Source: an uncultured Collinsella sp. (GTDB lineage Bacteria; Actinomycetota; Coriobacteriia; Coriobacteriales; Coriobacteriaceae). Taken from it: a DNA stretch of 51,824 nt. The notes below the pieces were generated by a model, which did no database searches, had not been told where the DNA came from, and saw only the letters and a program-made list of their open reading frames with translations. Numbering within the stretch: the first letter of the stretch is position 1; each line of letters starts with the position of its first letter. The stretch covers positions 1 to 51,824 of the forward strand of contig UQIW01000019.1 in NCBI GenBank assembly GCA_900541235.1, in the 5' to 3' direction. Position numbers and translations under genes: made by a program. This document shows, in pieces, positions 35,131 to 43,397 of the stretch.

Positions 35131-36597
35131 TTGTCACAGTTCACCGATATCAGCCGCATTAACGTTTGCGGCGGCGACGGCGGAGCCGGATGCATGTCGT
35201 TTAGGCGCGAGGCATTTGTTCCCAAGGGCGGCCCCGATGGCGGCGACGGCGGTCGTGGCGGCAATGTCGTCATCCAGGCCGACGCTCAGCTGTCTTCGCT
35301 GATCGATTACCGCTTTAAGCATCATTTCCGTGCCGAGCGCGGAACGCATGGCCAGGGTGCCCGTCGCAACGGCAAGAGCGGTGAGGACCTGATTTTGAAA
35401 GTCCCCATGGGCACCGTAGTCCGCGAGCTCGATCCCGAGACGCAGACCCCGATGTTCGAGATTGCTGACCTGGTGCACGACGGTGAACGCGTAGTCGTGG
35501 CGCCCGGTGGTGCCGGCGGTCTGGGCAACACCCACTTTGTGACGTCGGTGCGCCGCGCGCCTGCGTTTGCCCAACTGGGTGAGCCTGCCGAGGAGCATTG
35601 GATCGAGCTCGAGATGAAGCTCATGGCCGATGCCGCGCTTGTGGGCTTTCCCTCTGTCGGCAAGTCCTCGCTCATCGCGCGTATGAGCGCTGCCCGTCCC
35701 AAGATTGCCGACTACCCGTTTACCACGCTTGTGCCCAACTTGGGCATGGTGCGTGCCGGCGAGTACTCCTATGTCGTCGCCGATGTTCCGGGTCTTATTG
35801 AGGGTGCGAGCGAGGGTAAGGGCCTGGGTCATCAGTTCCTGCGCCACATTGAGCGCACTGCTTTGATTATGCATGTCGTTGACATGACGGGCGGATTTGA
35901 GGATCGCGATCCGGTCGAGGACTATCGCATCATCAACCGTGAGCTCGAGCAGTATGGTGCCGAGCTTTCGGAGCGTCCGCAGATCGTCGTTGCCAACAAG
36001 TGCGATGCGCCGGGCACGGCCGACAAGATTGCCGACCTTAAGCGTGCGGCACTCGACGATGGCCATATGTTCTTCGCCGTGTCCGCTGTGACGGGTGCCG
36101 GTCTCAACACGCTGATGCTTGCCGTGGGCGAGCAGGTGGCCAAGCTCCGCGCGGAACTTGCGGTTTCCGATGAGCCTGTCGATCTTCGTGATGATGAGTG
36201 GGAGCGCCGCCGTCTGCAGCGCGAGAAGCGTTTCCGCATTGTTCAGGAAGAGCCCCATGCCTTCCGCGTGGTCGGCCGTGCCATCGAGCGCATGGTTATC
36301 CAGACTGACTGGGAAAACGAGGAAGCTGTCATCTACCTGCAGCATAAGTTTGCGCGCATGGGTGTCGACGACGCGCTCGAGAAGGCCGGCTGTCGTGCCG
36401 GCGACGAGGTCCGCATTTGCCAGCGCGCCTTTGACTTTGAGGGCGCCGAGGACTTCTCGGAGTTTGAGGACGAGCTCGAGGATGCAGGCGTTGAGGTTAT
36501 TGACGTAGCGGCCGAGGGTGCGGACGTGGTTGATGCCACCGAGGGCTCCGAAGGCACTACCGAAGTCGACGTTGTTGAGACCCCGGAGGGCGAGTAG
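35131..36597 (+). CDS. obgE: Obg family GTPase
   Basis: 488 residues. The glycine-rich Obg fold (INVCGGDGGAGCMSFRREAF, GGPDGGDGGRGG) comes first, then the G domain with GFPSVGKS (172-179), DVPGLIEGASEGKGLG and NKCD (289-292), then an OCT domain (VGRAIERMVIQTDWENEEAV). An acidic tail of about 50 residues ends it. Obg acts in late 50S assembly and stress signalling. TTG 35131 follows TAGGAGG. Placement after L21/L27 and before nadD is usual. Confidence 0.96.
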   Translation: MSQFTDISRINVCGGDGGAGCMSFRREAFVPKGGPDGGDGGRGGNVVIQADAQLSSLIDYRFKHHFRAERGTHGQGARRNGKSGEDLILKVPMGTVVRELDPETQTPMFEIADLVHDGERVVVAPGGAGGLGNTHFVTSVRRAPAFAQLGEPAEEHWIELEMKLMADAALVGFPSVGKSSLIARMSAARPKIADYPFTTLVPNLGMVRAGEYSYVVADVPGLIEGASEGKGLGHQFLRHIERTALIMHVVDMTGGFEDRDPVEDYRIINRELEQYGAELSERPQIVVANKCDAPGTADKIADLKRAALDDGHMFFAVSAVTGAGLNTLMLAVGEQVAKLRAELAVSDEPVDLRDDEWERRRLQREKRFRIVQEEPHAFRVVGRAIERMVIQTDWENEEAVIYLQHKFARMGVDDALEKAGCRAGDEVRICQRAFDFEGAEDFSEFEDELEDAGVEVIDVAAEGADVVDATEGSEGTTEVDVVETPEGE

Positions 36598-36600
36598 GCC

Positions 36601-37278
36601 ATGTCGCTGCGCGGTGGAATCGGTCTGCCCGAGCTTCCTCTAGAAGACGGGCAGGAGTTTAGGCTCGGCATTATGGGTGGTACCTTTGACCCGATTCATT
36701 ACGGGCACTTGGTTACCGCCGAGCAGGCGCGCGAGTCGCTCGACTTGGACGCCGTGCTCTTTATGCCGGCCGGCTCTCCCGCCTTTAAGCTCGACAAACC
36801 GGTGACGCCTGCCGAGGACCGTTATGCCATGACGGTTCTCGCGACCGCTGCGAATCCGGCTTTTTTGGCGAGCCGTTTCGAGATCGACCGTCCTGGCGTG
36901 ACCTATACGGCCGATACGCTTCATGCCCTTCGCGACTTTTATCCGCCTCAGGTAAAGCTCTACTTTATTACGGGTGCCGATGCGATTATCGATATTGTGA
37001 CCTGGCACAATGCTAGTGAGATTGCCGAACTGGCAACCTTTATTGCTGCGACGCGGCCGGGCTTTGACATCGATACGGCCCGGGCGCGGATTAAGGAATC
37101 GGGGCTGCCATTCGACGTGCGCTATATCCAGATTCCGGCGCTGGCGATTAGCTCGACCAACATTCGCAAGCGGGTTGCCCGCGGCATGAGCGTGCGCTAT
37201 CTTACGAGCGAGTCCGTGCTCGGCTATATCCGTAAACGCGGCCTGTATGCCGATCTTGGGCAAGACGATTTTGATTGA
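36601..37278 (+). CDS. nadD: Nicotinate-nucleotide adenylyltransferase
   Basis: 225 residues. The nucleotidyltransferase motif GGTFDPIHYGH lies at 26-36, and SSTNIRKRV near the C-terminus completes the ATP site. The enzyme joins nicotinate mononucleotide and ATP to give deamido-NAD in NAD synthesis. The N-terminal 20 residues are an extension before the domain. It begins 3 bases after the obgE stop, with yqeK downstream. Confidence 0.95.
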   Translation: MSLRGGIGLPELPLEDGQEFRLGIMGGTFDPIHYGHLVTAEQARESLDLDAVLFMPAGSPAFKLDKPVTPAEDRYAMTVLATAANPAFLASRFEIDRPGVTYTADTLHALRDFYPPQVKLYFITGADAIIDIVTWHNASEIAELATFIAATRPGFDIDTARARIKESGLPFDVRYIQIPALAISSTNIRKRVARGMSVRYLTSESVLGYIRKRGLYADLGQDDFD

Positions 37279-37287
37279 TGGGGGTCT

Positions 37288-37899
37288 ATGTTGTCGGTAG
37301 AAGATCAGTTTGAGGGCGACGAGCGCGCGCTCTTGATGCGTATCCACGAGTTGCTCGATGTGCGCATGAAGGATAAACGTAAGCGCTACGTGCATTCGCT
37401 CGGGGTTGCCGAGACTGCGCTGCACCTAGCCGAGGTATACGGTGTCGACCGCTTTGATGCCGCTGCCGCCGGCCTGCTCCATGACTGGGACAAGGTGCTC
37501 TCCGACGACGAGCTGGTCACGCGCGCTCTGCATTATGGCATTAAGATTGCCGGCTCTCCGTCTGCCGCGACGCCGCTTTTGCATGGCCCGGTTGCCGCCT
37601 ATGAGCTTCCGCAGCTTTTTCCTGAGCTGTCGCGGGCGGTCTTTCAGGCTGTCGACCGTCACACCGTGGGCGCTTGCGACATGACGCCGCTCGATATGGT
37701 GGTCTTTGTGGCCGATGCCATCGAACCCAACCGCCATGGCGATTATGCCCATGCGCTGCGCAAGATGGTGGGGAAGTCCTCGCTCGACGAGTTGTTCTTC
37801 TCCTGTTTTGCTCAGGGTCTGGTCTATGTGATCCAGACCGGGCGTTATCTTTATCCCACGGCTATTACGATTTACAACCATTACGCCCAGCTGCGCTAG
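37288..37899 (+). CDS. yqeK: YqeK-type HD-domain hydrolase
   Basis: 203 residues. HD-domain metal ligands are seen at H36 (RYVHSLGVAE) and H65-D66 (GLLHDWDK), with AVDRHTVG and VVFVADAIEPNR further on. Members hydrolyse diadenosine tetraphosphate symmetrically to ADP. The gene lies between nadD and rsfS, the conserved order obg-nadD-yqeK-rsfS, which makes the assignment firmer than sequence alone. Confidence 0.88.
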   Translation: MLSVEDQFEGDERALLMRIHELLDVRMKDKRKRYVHSLGVAETALHLAEVYGVDRFDAAAAGLLHDWDKVLSDDELVTRALHYGIKIAGSPSAATPLLHGPVAAYELPQLFPELSRAVFQAVDRHTVGACDMTPLDMVVFVADAIEPNRHGDYAHALRKMVGKSSLDELFFSCFAQGLVYVIQTGRYLYPTAITIYNHYAQLR

Positions 37900-37926
37900 C
37901 TCGGGCTGTCTAGAAAGAGGTATTCC

Positions 37927-38382
37927 ATGGCCGACGAGACCATGACCGACGAGCAGATTCTTGAAGGTGTGGAGCACAAGAGTTTCGTTGCCACGTCCGA
38001 CCGCACTGCCGCCTCGCTGTCCGCGAGCGGTGTCGCCGCCGAGGATGTCGCTCGCGCTGCCGCGCAGGCCGCCTACGACAAGAAAGGCGAGGACGTTCAG
38101 GTGCTCGACCTGACTGAGCTTTCCGATGTTTGTGACTACTTTGTCCTTGCTACCGGCACCAACAACCGCCAGGTTGATTCGATCGTCGACGAAATTGAGG
38201 AGAAGGTTGCCGAGGCTTGCGGCGAGCATCCGTTCTCTATCGAGGGCCGTGAGCAGAAGACCTGGATGCTCATGGACTACGGCTCGGTTGTCGTCCACGT
38301 CTTTACCCCCGAGGCCCGCGAGTTCTACCGTCTCGAGAAGCTCTGGGGTGACGCTCCCCAGCTTCCCCTCGACCTCCTTTAG
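37927..38382 (+). CDS. rsfS: Ribosomal silencing factor RsfS
   Basis: 151 residues. The conserved core begins near residue 42 (AAQAAYDKKGEDVQVLDL), with CDYFVLATGTNNRQVDSI, WMLMDYGSVVVHVF and REFYRLEKLWGDAP. An N-terminal extension of about 40 residues, acidic and Ala-rich, is longer than usual. RsfS binds L14 and blocks subunit joining when nutrients are low. It is the last gene of the obg operon and is followed by a strong terminator. Confidence 0.94.
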   Translation: MADETMTDEQILEGVEHKSFVATSDRTAASLSASGVAAEDVARAAAQAAYDKKGEDVQVLDLTELSDVCDYFVLATGTNNRQVDSIVDEIEEKVAEACGEHPFSIEGREQKTWMLMDYGSVVVHVFTPEAREFYRLEKLWGDAPQLPLDLL

Positions 38383-38425
38383 TAGTTCATTTGGGACGGG
38401 GCTTTTTAGCTACCCTTTACCGTTC

Positions 38426-38467
38426 GCCGGTCAGTTGCGCCATTCGCAGCTGCCCGGCTTTCTTTTT
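38426..38467 (+). terminator. Terminator of the obgE-rsfS operon
   Basis: A 14-bp stem from GCCGGTCAG to CTGCCCGGC (one mismatch, one wobble) with loop CCATT, followed by TTTCTTTTT. It separates rsfS from the convergent dinB. Confidence 0.85.
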
Positions 38468-38477
38468 GCCATAGGGG

Positions 38478-39731
38478 CTAATCGTTAAAGCGGGATTGGC
38501 GGCCGAAGGAAAGGGCGGTGTCGCCGAATTTGTCTCGGACGGCGTCGATGGCGACGGAGAGGTCGCGGCGGTCGCTGGATTGGGCTCCGCGGTCATCGAT
38601 CTCGCAGAACAGGTCGGTCTGGATGCCGCCTTGGTGGTCGAAGTCGCTCATGCCGATGCCCGCTAAGCGAACATGCATGCCTTCCTGCCAGATGTTGTCG
38701 AGCAGTTCGAGTGCAACCGCCACGAAGATGTTCTCATCGTCGGTCGGATGAGGCAGCCGGCGCTGTGCCGTACGCCCGCTGCCGTACGAATACTTAAGCT
38801 TGAGCGTTACCGTGGCACCCGTCAGCCCCTGACGGCGCAGGCGGCGTCCCACTGACTCTCCCAACAGCGCAATCGCCGCCTCAATATCCCCACGCTCAGT
38901 CAAATCTTTAGCAAAGGTGCGTTCATTGCTGACCGACTTGACCTCGCGCTCTTCATCGAGGCTCGTGACTTCGGAGATTTCGAGTCCCAGCGCACGCTGG
39001 CGCATGCGTTCGCCGTTGACGCCAAAAATAGAGGCCAAGGTGGATTCCGGTGCACGTGATAGCTCGCCGAGGGTGTAGATGCGCATGCGGCGCAGTCGCT
39101 CCTCGGCCGAGCGTCCGATGCCGCTCATGGCAGATACTGGCAGCGCGGCCAAAAAGCGCTGCTCGGTTCCGGGGCGCACGATGGTCAGCCCAAACGGCTT
39201 ATCCCGCTCGCTTGCGATCTTTGCGACCGTCTTGTTGCAGCCCACGCCAATGGAGCACGTCACTCCCAGTACTGCCACGCGGTCGCTTATACGCCGCGCA
39301 ACCAGCAGCGGGTCTTCGGGCGCAAAGCGACCCGGTGTGATATCGATAAAGGCTTCGTCGATGGATACGCGCTCAACGCGCGGGGTCTCGTCGGCGAGAA
39401 TCGCCATGACCTGCGCGCTCACCTCGCGGTAGCGATCAAAGTGCCCGTGCGTCCAAATGGCTTGCGGGCACAAGCGCCGCGCCTCGGCCGAGGCCATGGC
39501 AGAGTGCACGCCAAAGCGACGCGCCTCATACGAACACGTGGACACGACGCCACGCGAATCGGCGTCTCCGCCCACGATGAGCGGCTTTCCGCGCCATTCG
39601 GGATGATCGAGCATTTCCACGCTCGCAAAAAACGCATCAAGGTCCATCAGGCCCACCGCCGGACCCGTCCAGGGAGGCGGCGTGAGGCCCATGGCATCCT
39701 CATAACCGTATGTATGTTCGCGTCTTTCCAT
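38478..39731 (-). CDS. dinB: DNA polymerase IV (Y family)
   Basis: 417 residues. The catalytic motifs GLMDLDAFFASVE and SIDEAFIDIT, plus TCSIGVGCNKTVAKIAS, SGIGRSAEERL and a C-terminal little-finger domain are present. It performs error-prone translesion synthesis. The C-terminus lacks an obvious beta-clamp motif of the QxxLxLF kind; TALSFGRQSRF is the nearest. ATG 39731 is 6 bases after a TATACT, so the message may be leaderless; ATG 39692, with GAGG before it, is the alternative start. Confidence 0.94.
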   Translation of the reverse strand: MERREHTYGYEDAMGLTPPPWTGPAVGLMDLDAFFASVEMLDHPEWRGKPLIVGGDADSRGVVSTCSYEARRFGVHSAMASAEARRLCPQAIWTHGHFDRYREVSAQVMAILADETPRVERVSIDEAFIDITPGRFAPEDPLLVARRISDRVAVLGVTCSIGVGCNKTVAKIASERDKPFGLTIVRPGTEQRFLAALPVSAMSGIGRSAEERLRRMRIYTLGELSRAPESTLASIFGVNGERMRQRALGLEISEVTSLDEEREVKSVSNERTFAKDLTERGDIEAAIALLGESVGRRLRRQGLTGATVTLKLKYSYGSGRTAQRRLPHPTDDENIFVAVALELLDNIWQEGMHVRLAGIGMSDFDHQGGIQTDLFCEIDDRGAQSSDRRDLSVAIDAVRDKFGDTALSFGRQSRFND

Positions 39732-39737
39732 GTCATG

Positions 39738-39743
39738 AGTATA
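39738..39743 (-). promoter_or_regulatory. -10 element of dinB
   Basis: TATACT on the minus strand, with 6 bases to the ATG. No LexA-type palindrome was recognised nearby and the -35 is weak. Confidence 0.4.
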
Positions 39744-39847
39744 CCGCGCAGCTCATGTGGGGTGCGTGTATGTGCTTGCAAATCCCGAATTCTTGTCTAA
39801 GATATGGATTTGCCCTCGACTACACCGAAGAAGTTGGTCTCACGGAC

Positions 39848-39876
39848 TTCACCTGCCCGCGTCGATGGCGTATTAT
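39848..39876 (+). promoter_or_regulatory. Promoter of the rpsP operon
   Basis: TTCACC (39848-39853), a 17-base spacer and TATTAT (39871-39876), giving a leader of roughly 50 bases. Confidence 0.6.
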
Positions 39877-39898
39877 GTTCAACTGTTTGTTTGTAGTT

Positions 39899-39913
39899 GC
39901 AGCCTAAAGCTGC
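39899..39913 (+). promoter_or_regulatory. Small hairpin in the rpsP leader
   Basis: GCAGC-CTAAA-GCTGC, a 5-bp stem a few bases before the SD GGAGGAG. It could affect S16 translation but is short enough to be chance. Confidence 0.25.
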
Positions 39914-39932
39914 TTGGTTGGAGGAGTTTCCT

Positions 39933-40274
39933 TTGGCAGTCAAGATTCGCCTTGCTCGTCACGGCGCTAAGAAGCGTCCGTACTACCGTGTCGTCGTCGC
40001 CGATTCCCGCGCCCCGCGTGACGGTCGTATCATCGAGGAGGTTGGCCGCTACAACCCGATGACCGCCCCCAAGACCATCAACCTCGACCTCGAGAAGATC
40101 GCTGACTGGCAGTCCAAGGGCGCTCAGCTCACCGACGCTGTCGCTGCTCTGGTCAAGGCCGCCAACGAGGGCGAGAAGACCGAGACCGTCGTCAAGAAGT
40201 CCAAGAAGCAGCTCGCCAAAGAGGCCGAGGCCGCTAAGGCTGCCGCTGAGGCCGCTGAGGGCGCCGAGGAGTAA
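39933..40274 (+). CDS. rpsP: 30S ribosomal protein S16
   Basis: 113 residues from TTG 39933, preceded by GGAGGAG. The N-terminus MAVKIRLARHGAKKRPYYR and DGRIIEEVGRYNP are diagnostic. A Lys/Ala/Glu-rich tail of about 30 residues extends beyond the core, similar in character to the L21 tail in this window. It heads the rpsP-khpA-rimM-trmD-lepB operon. Confidence 0.97.
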   Translation: MAVKIRLARHGAKKRPYYRVVVADSRAPRDGRIIEEVGRYNPMTAPKTINLDLEKIADWQSKGAQLTDAVAALVKAANEGEKTETVVKKSKKQLAKEAEAAKAAAEAAEGAEE

Positions 40275-40277
40275 ATC

Positions 40278-40562
40278 GTGCCTGAGGTTGACGCTGCACA
40301 GCTCGAGGGTGAGGCAATGCTCTCAGATCGCATCGCCGATCTCGTCGAATATCTCGTTGTTCAGATCGTCGACGACCCGGATTCCGTGAGCCTCGAGGTC
40401 ATCGATGGTGACGACGCCTCCACGATTGAGGTTTCTGTTGCCGAGGATGACGTCGCTAAGGTCATCGGCCGTCGTGGCCGTACCATCAAGGCCATTCGCA
40501 CGCTCGCCCGTGCACTGGCCGCTCGCCTCGACACTGCAGTCGAGGTAGAGGTTCTGGGCTAG
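40278..40562 (+). CDS. khpA: KH-domain RNA-binding protein KhpA
   Basis: 94 residues from GTG 40278 with GAGGAG upstream. A single KH domain has GRRG at 64-67 (KVIGRRGRTIKAIRTLARAL). KhpA (YlqC) binds RNA, pairs with KhpB/Jag and has been tied to cell elongation in streptococci. It occupies its usual place between rpsP and rimM. An internal ATG at residue 14 could also serve as start. Confidence 0.92.
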   Translation: MPEVDAAQLEGEAMLSDRIADLVEYLVVQIVDDPDSVSLEVIDGDDASTIEVSVAEDDVAKVIGRRGRTIKAIRTLARALAARLDTAVEVEVLG

Positions 40563-40566
40563 GACC

Positions 40567-41088
40567 TTGAGGTCCCAGTACAAAAACATCGCCCGTGTGG
40601 TCAAGCCGCACGGAAGGAAGGGGGAGGTCCTCGCGCAGCCGCTGCGGGGGCTTCCTTCTGTATTGACGCCGGGTATGCGCGTCGCCTTGACGCCGCCGGC
40701 GCTCAAGCGCGACCGTTTTTGCACGGTCGTATCCGTCACCGATACGGGCGATGGCGATCTGGTCTCGTTTGAGGGCATTGACGACTTGACGGCCGCCGAG
40801 GGCATCACGGGATGCTACGTGCTGGCAAATCGTGACGTTTTTGAGCTCGATTCGCTCGACGCTGCCTATACCGACCTGATGGGTCGCGAGGTGGTCGACG
40901 AGCGCTTCGGTTTGCTCGGTACGATCGTCGAGATCATGTCGACGCCCGCCAACGATGTTTGGGTTGTCGAGGGCAATCGGTACGGCGAGGTGCTGATTCC
41001 CGTGATCGAGCAGGTTGTGCTCGATCTTCCCGATCAGGGGACAATTTCCGTCCGCGTTATGGACGGTTTGATCGATATGGACAAGTAG
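40567..41088 (+). CDS. rimM: Ribosome maturation factor RimM
   Basis: 173 residues from TTG 40567. The N-terminal domain has IARVVKPHGRKGEVLAQPL; the PRC-barrel-like C-terminal domain has LDAAYTDLMGREVVDE, DVWVVEGNRYGEVLIPVIEQVV and MDGLIDMDK. It assists 30S assembly near S19. SD spacing for the TTG is short, but the conserved protein begins here. Confidence 0.93.
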   Translation: MRSQYKNIARVVKPHGRKGEVLAQPLRGLPSVLTPGMRVALTPPALKRDRFCTVVSVTDTGDGDLVSFEGIDDLTAAEGITGCYVLANRDVFELDSLDAAYTDLMGREVVDERFGLLGTIVEIMSTPANDVWVVEGNRYGEVLIPVIEQVVLDLPDQGTISVRVMDGLIDMDK

Positions 41089-41098
41089 GGAGGATAAC

Positions 41099-41857
41099 AT
41101 GCTGATCGAGACCCTTTCGGTCTTTCCCGAGATGTTTGAGCCCGTCATGTCCACATCGATCTTGGGCCGCGCCCGCAAGGCCGGCCTTTTTGATTTTAAG
41201 GCCTATAACCTGCGTGACTGGACGCACGACCGCCATCGTACCGTCGATGACGAGCCGTACGGCGGCGGGCAGGGCATGCTCATGAAGGTCGAGCCTATCG
41301 CAGAGGCCATCGAGGCTATTAGCTCCGAGGGTCCCAAGCCCACTGTGGTGTTCTTTACCCCCTGTGGCGAGCCTTTTACGCAGCATGTGGCCGAGCGCCT
41401 GCTCAAAAGTGAGCGCCTGCTGTTTGTGTGTAGTCGCTACGAGGGCGTCGACGAACGTGCATATGCGTATGCCGACGAGCGTCTGTCGATCGGCGACTAT
41501 GTGCTTACGGGTGGCGAACTTCCCGCTATGGTCGTTGCCGATGCTGTCGTACGCCTGATTCCCGGCGCCCTGGGCGACGAGATGAGCAATGTGGACGAGT
41601 CGTTCTCGACCGCCGAGGACGGAGGCCTGCTCGAGTACGCGCAGTACACCCGCCCCGCCGAGTTCAACGGCGAGGGCGTGCCGCCGGTGCTCGTGAGCGG
41701 CGACCACGCCAAGGTTGACGCCTGGCGCCGTAAGAATGCCATCGAGCGCACCTGCCGCTGGCGTCCCGACCTGATCGAGACGGCGCGGCTTACGCCCGAG
41801 GAGCGCGCATACGCGCAAGAGATCCTGGACGCATCGTATTCGAAGAGCGAGGAGTGA
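41099..41857 (+). CDS. trmD: tRNA (guanine-N1)-methyltransferase TrmD
   Basis: 252 residues. The SPOUT knot is visible in LLFVCSRYEGVDERAYAYAD and SIGDYVLTGGELPAMVVADA, with PYGGGQGMLMKVEP and the C-terminal RRKNAIERTCRWRPDL. It methylates G37 of tRNAs from SAM to prevent frameshifting. ATG 41099 follows GGGAGGA. The downstream neighbour is lepB; the usual rplS is absent from this position. Confidence 0.96.
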   Translation: MLIETLSVFPEMFEPVMSTSILGRARKAGLFDFKAYNLRDWTHDRHRTVDDEPYGGGQGMLMKVEPIAEAIEAISSEGPKPTVVFFTPCGEPFTQHVAERLLKSERLLFVCSRYEGVDERAYAYADERLSIGDYVLTGGELPAMVVADAVVRLIPGALGDEMSNVDESFSTAEDGGLLEYAQYTRPAEFNGEGVPPVLVSGDHAKVDAWRRKNAIERTCRWRPDLIETARLTPEERAYAQEILDASYSKSEE

Positions 41858-41859
41858 GA

Positions 41860-42423
41860 ATGGTTCCTTCGCAGCATTCCGTGCTAAAGGGTGCGTTTGA
41901 GTGGATCGCGGTCGTCGCCATCGCACTGGTCGCCACCTTCTTGATTCGCTCGTTTGTGGTCGAACCCTTTGTGGTGCCCACCGGCTCCATGGAGTCCACG
42001 ATCGAGATCGGCGACCAGATCCTGGCGCAAAAGGTGAGCCTTGAGCTCGGCCGCCCCGTCAGCCAAGGCGATATTGTGGTGTTCCACAACCCAGATGGCA
42101 CCTCCGAGCATGATGTTCTCGTCAAGCGTGTTATTGCCACGGCCGGCCAGACGGTCGACCTTCAGGACGGCAGGGTGGTCGTTGACGGCCAAGCGCTCGA
42201 CGAGGGCTATACGACCGGCATGAGCTGGCCGCTTTCGGTCCAAGCTCCTGGCGCTCAGGTAAGCTATCCCTACACCGTTCCCGACGGGTGCGTGTGGGTG
42301 ATGGGCGACAACCGCGAAAACTCTGCCGACTCACGCTACTTTGGTCCCGTCGATCGCTCTGATTTGATCGCCGTGGCGCTTGTGCGCTACTGGCCGCTCA
42401 ACCGCATCGGCGCTATCGACTAA
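41860..42423 (+). CDS. lepB: Signal peptidase I
   Basis: 187 residues. One N-terminal membrane helix at about 13-33, then catalytic Ser43 in VPTGSMESTI and Lys89 in VLVKRVIATAGQ, then MGDNRENSADSRYFGPV. It removes signal peptides at the outer face of the membrane. ATG 41860 follows GAGGAG by 7 bases; an overlapping GTG at 41854 is less likely. It starts 2 bases after trmD. Confidence 0.95.
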   Translation: MVPSQHSVLKGAFEWIAVVAIALVATFLIRSFVVEPFVVPTGSMESTIEIGDQILAQKVSLELGRPVSQGDIVVFHNPDGTSEHDVLVKRVIATAGQTVDLQDGRVVVDGQALDEGYTTGMSWPLSVQAPGAQVSYPYTVPDGCVWVMGDNRENSADSRYFGPVDRSDLIAVALVRYWPLNRIGAID

Positions 42424-42482
42424 AAACCGCTATAGTACAGTACCTAACCGTGTAATCGTTTCGACGAGGGGATATTAGAGGC

Positions 42483-43394
42483 ATGAACGCTTCATCGCTT
42501 TCCTTCCAAGACATCATCCTGCGCCTCCAGCAGTACTGGGGCGAGCAGGGCTGCGTCATTATGCAGCCCTATGACTCCGAGGTCGGTGCCGGTACCTTCC
42601 ATACCGCGACCACGCTGCGCTCGCTCGGTCCCGCCGAGTGGCGCACCTGCTATGCGCAGCCCTGCCGCCGTCCCGCCGACGGCCGCTACGGCGAGAACCC
42701 CAACCGCATGCAGCACTACTATCAGTTCCAGGTGCTCATCAAGCCTTCTCCGGTTAACGCCCAGGAGCTCTACCTGGGGTCTCTTGCCGCTATCGGTCTG
42801 GACCCCAACGACCATGACGTCCGCTTTGTCGAGGACGACTGGGAGAGCCCGACGCTCGGCGCCTGGGGCCTTGGCTGGGAGGTCTGGCTCAATGGCATGG
42901 AGGTCACGCAGTTTACGTACTTCCAGCAGGTGGGCGGCATCGAGGTCGACCCCGTGCCCGTCGAGATCACCTACGGCCTGGAGCGTATCGCCATGTACGC
43001 CCAGGGCGTTAACTCGGTCTACGACCTGGTGTGGAGCTACCTGCCCGACGGCACTCCCATGACCTATGGCGACGTGTTCCTCGAGAACGAGCGCGAGTTC
43101 AGCGCCTACAACTTTGAGGTTGCCAACGTCGAGATGATGCGTCAGAAGTTTGACGACTACGAGGCCGAGTGCCACTCCTGTCTGGAGCGCAAGCTGCCGC
43201 TACCGGCGTACGACTGCGTCATGAAGTGCAGCCATGCCTTCAACCTGCTCGATGCCCGCGGCGCGTTGTCCGCGGTCGAGCGTGCCAACTACATCCTGCG
43301 CGTCCGCGCCGTCGCCAAGGCGTGCTGCGAGGCCTACATGGCCGAGGTCGCCGGAGTCAACGAGAATGCCGACCAGGAAGGCGAGGTGGCGTAA
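42483..43394 (+). CDS. glyQ: Glycyl-tRNA synthetase alpha chain
   Basis: 303 residues. LSFQDIILRLQQYWGEQGC, MQPYDSEVGAGTFHTATTLR, GRYGENPNRMQHYYQFQV and EVWLNGMEVTQFTYFQQVGG are diagnostic of the alpha subunit, which holds the class II catalytic site. It forms an alpha2-beta2 enzyme with the glyS product, encoded 3 bases downstream. The 60-base leader is too short for a T-box. Confidence 0.97.
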   Translation: MNASSLSFQDIILRLQQYWGEQGCVIMQPYDSEVGAGTFHTATTLRSLGPAEWRTCYAQPCRRPADGRYGENPNRMQHYYQFQVLIKPSPVNAQELYLGSLAAIGLDPNDHDVRFVEDDWESPTLGAWGLGWEVWLNGMEVTQFTYFQQVGGIEVDPVPVEITYGLERIAMYAQGVNSVYDLVWSYLPDGTPMTYGDVFLENEREFSAYNFEVANVEMMRQKFDDYEAECHSCLERKLPLPAYDCVMKCSHAFNLLDARGALSAVERANYILRVRAVAKACCEAYMAEVAGVNENADQEGEVA

Positions 43395-43397
43395 GCC

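Noticed and set aside
42424..42482. Possible T-box in front of glyQ
   Set aside because: Only about 60 bases lie between lepB and glyQ, too short for a T-box, and no specifier-loop structure or T-box sequence was seen.
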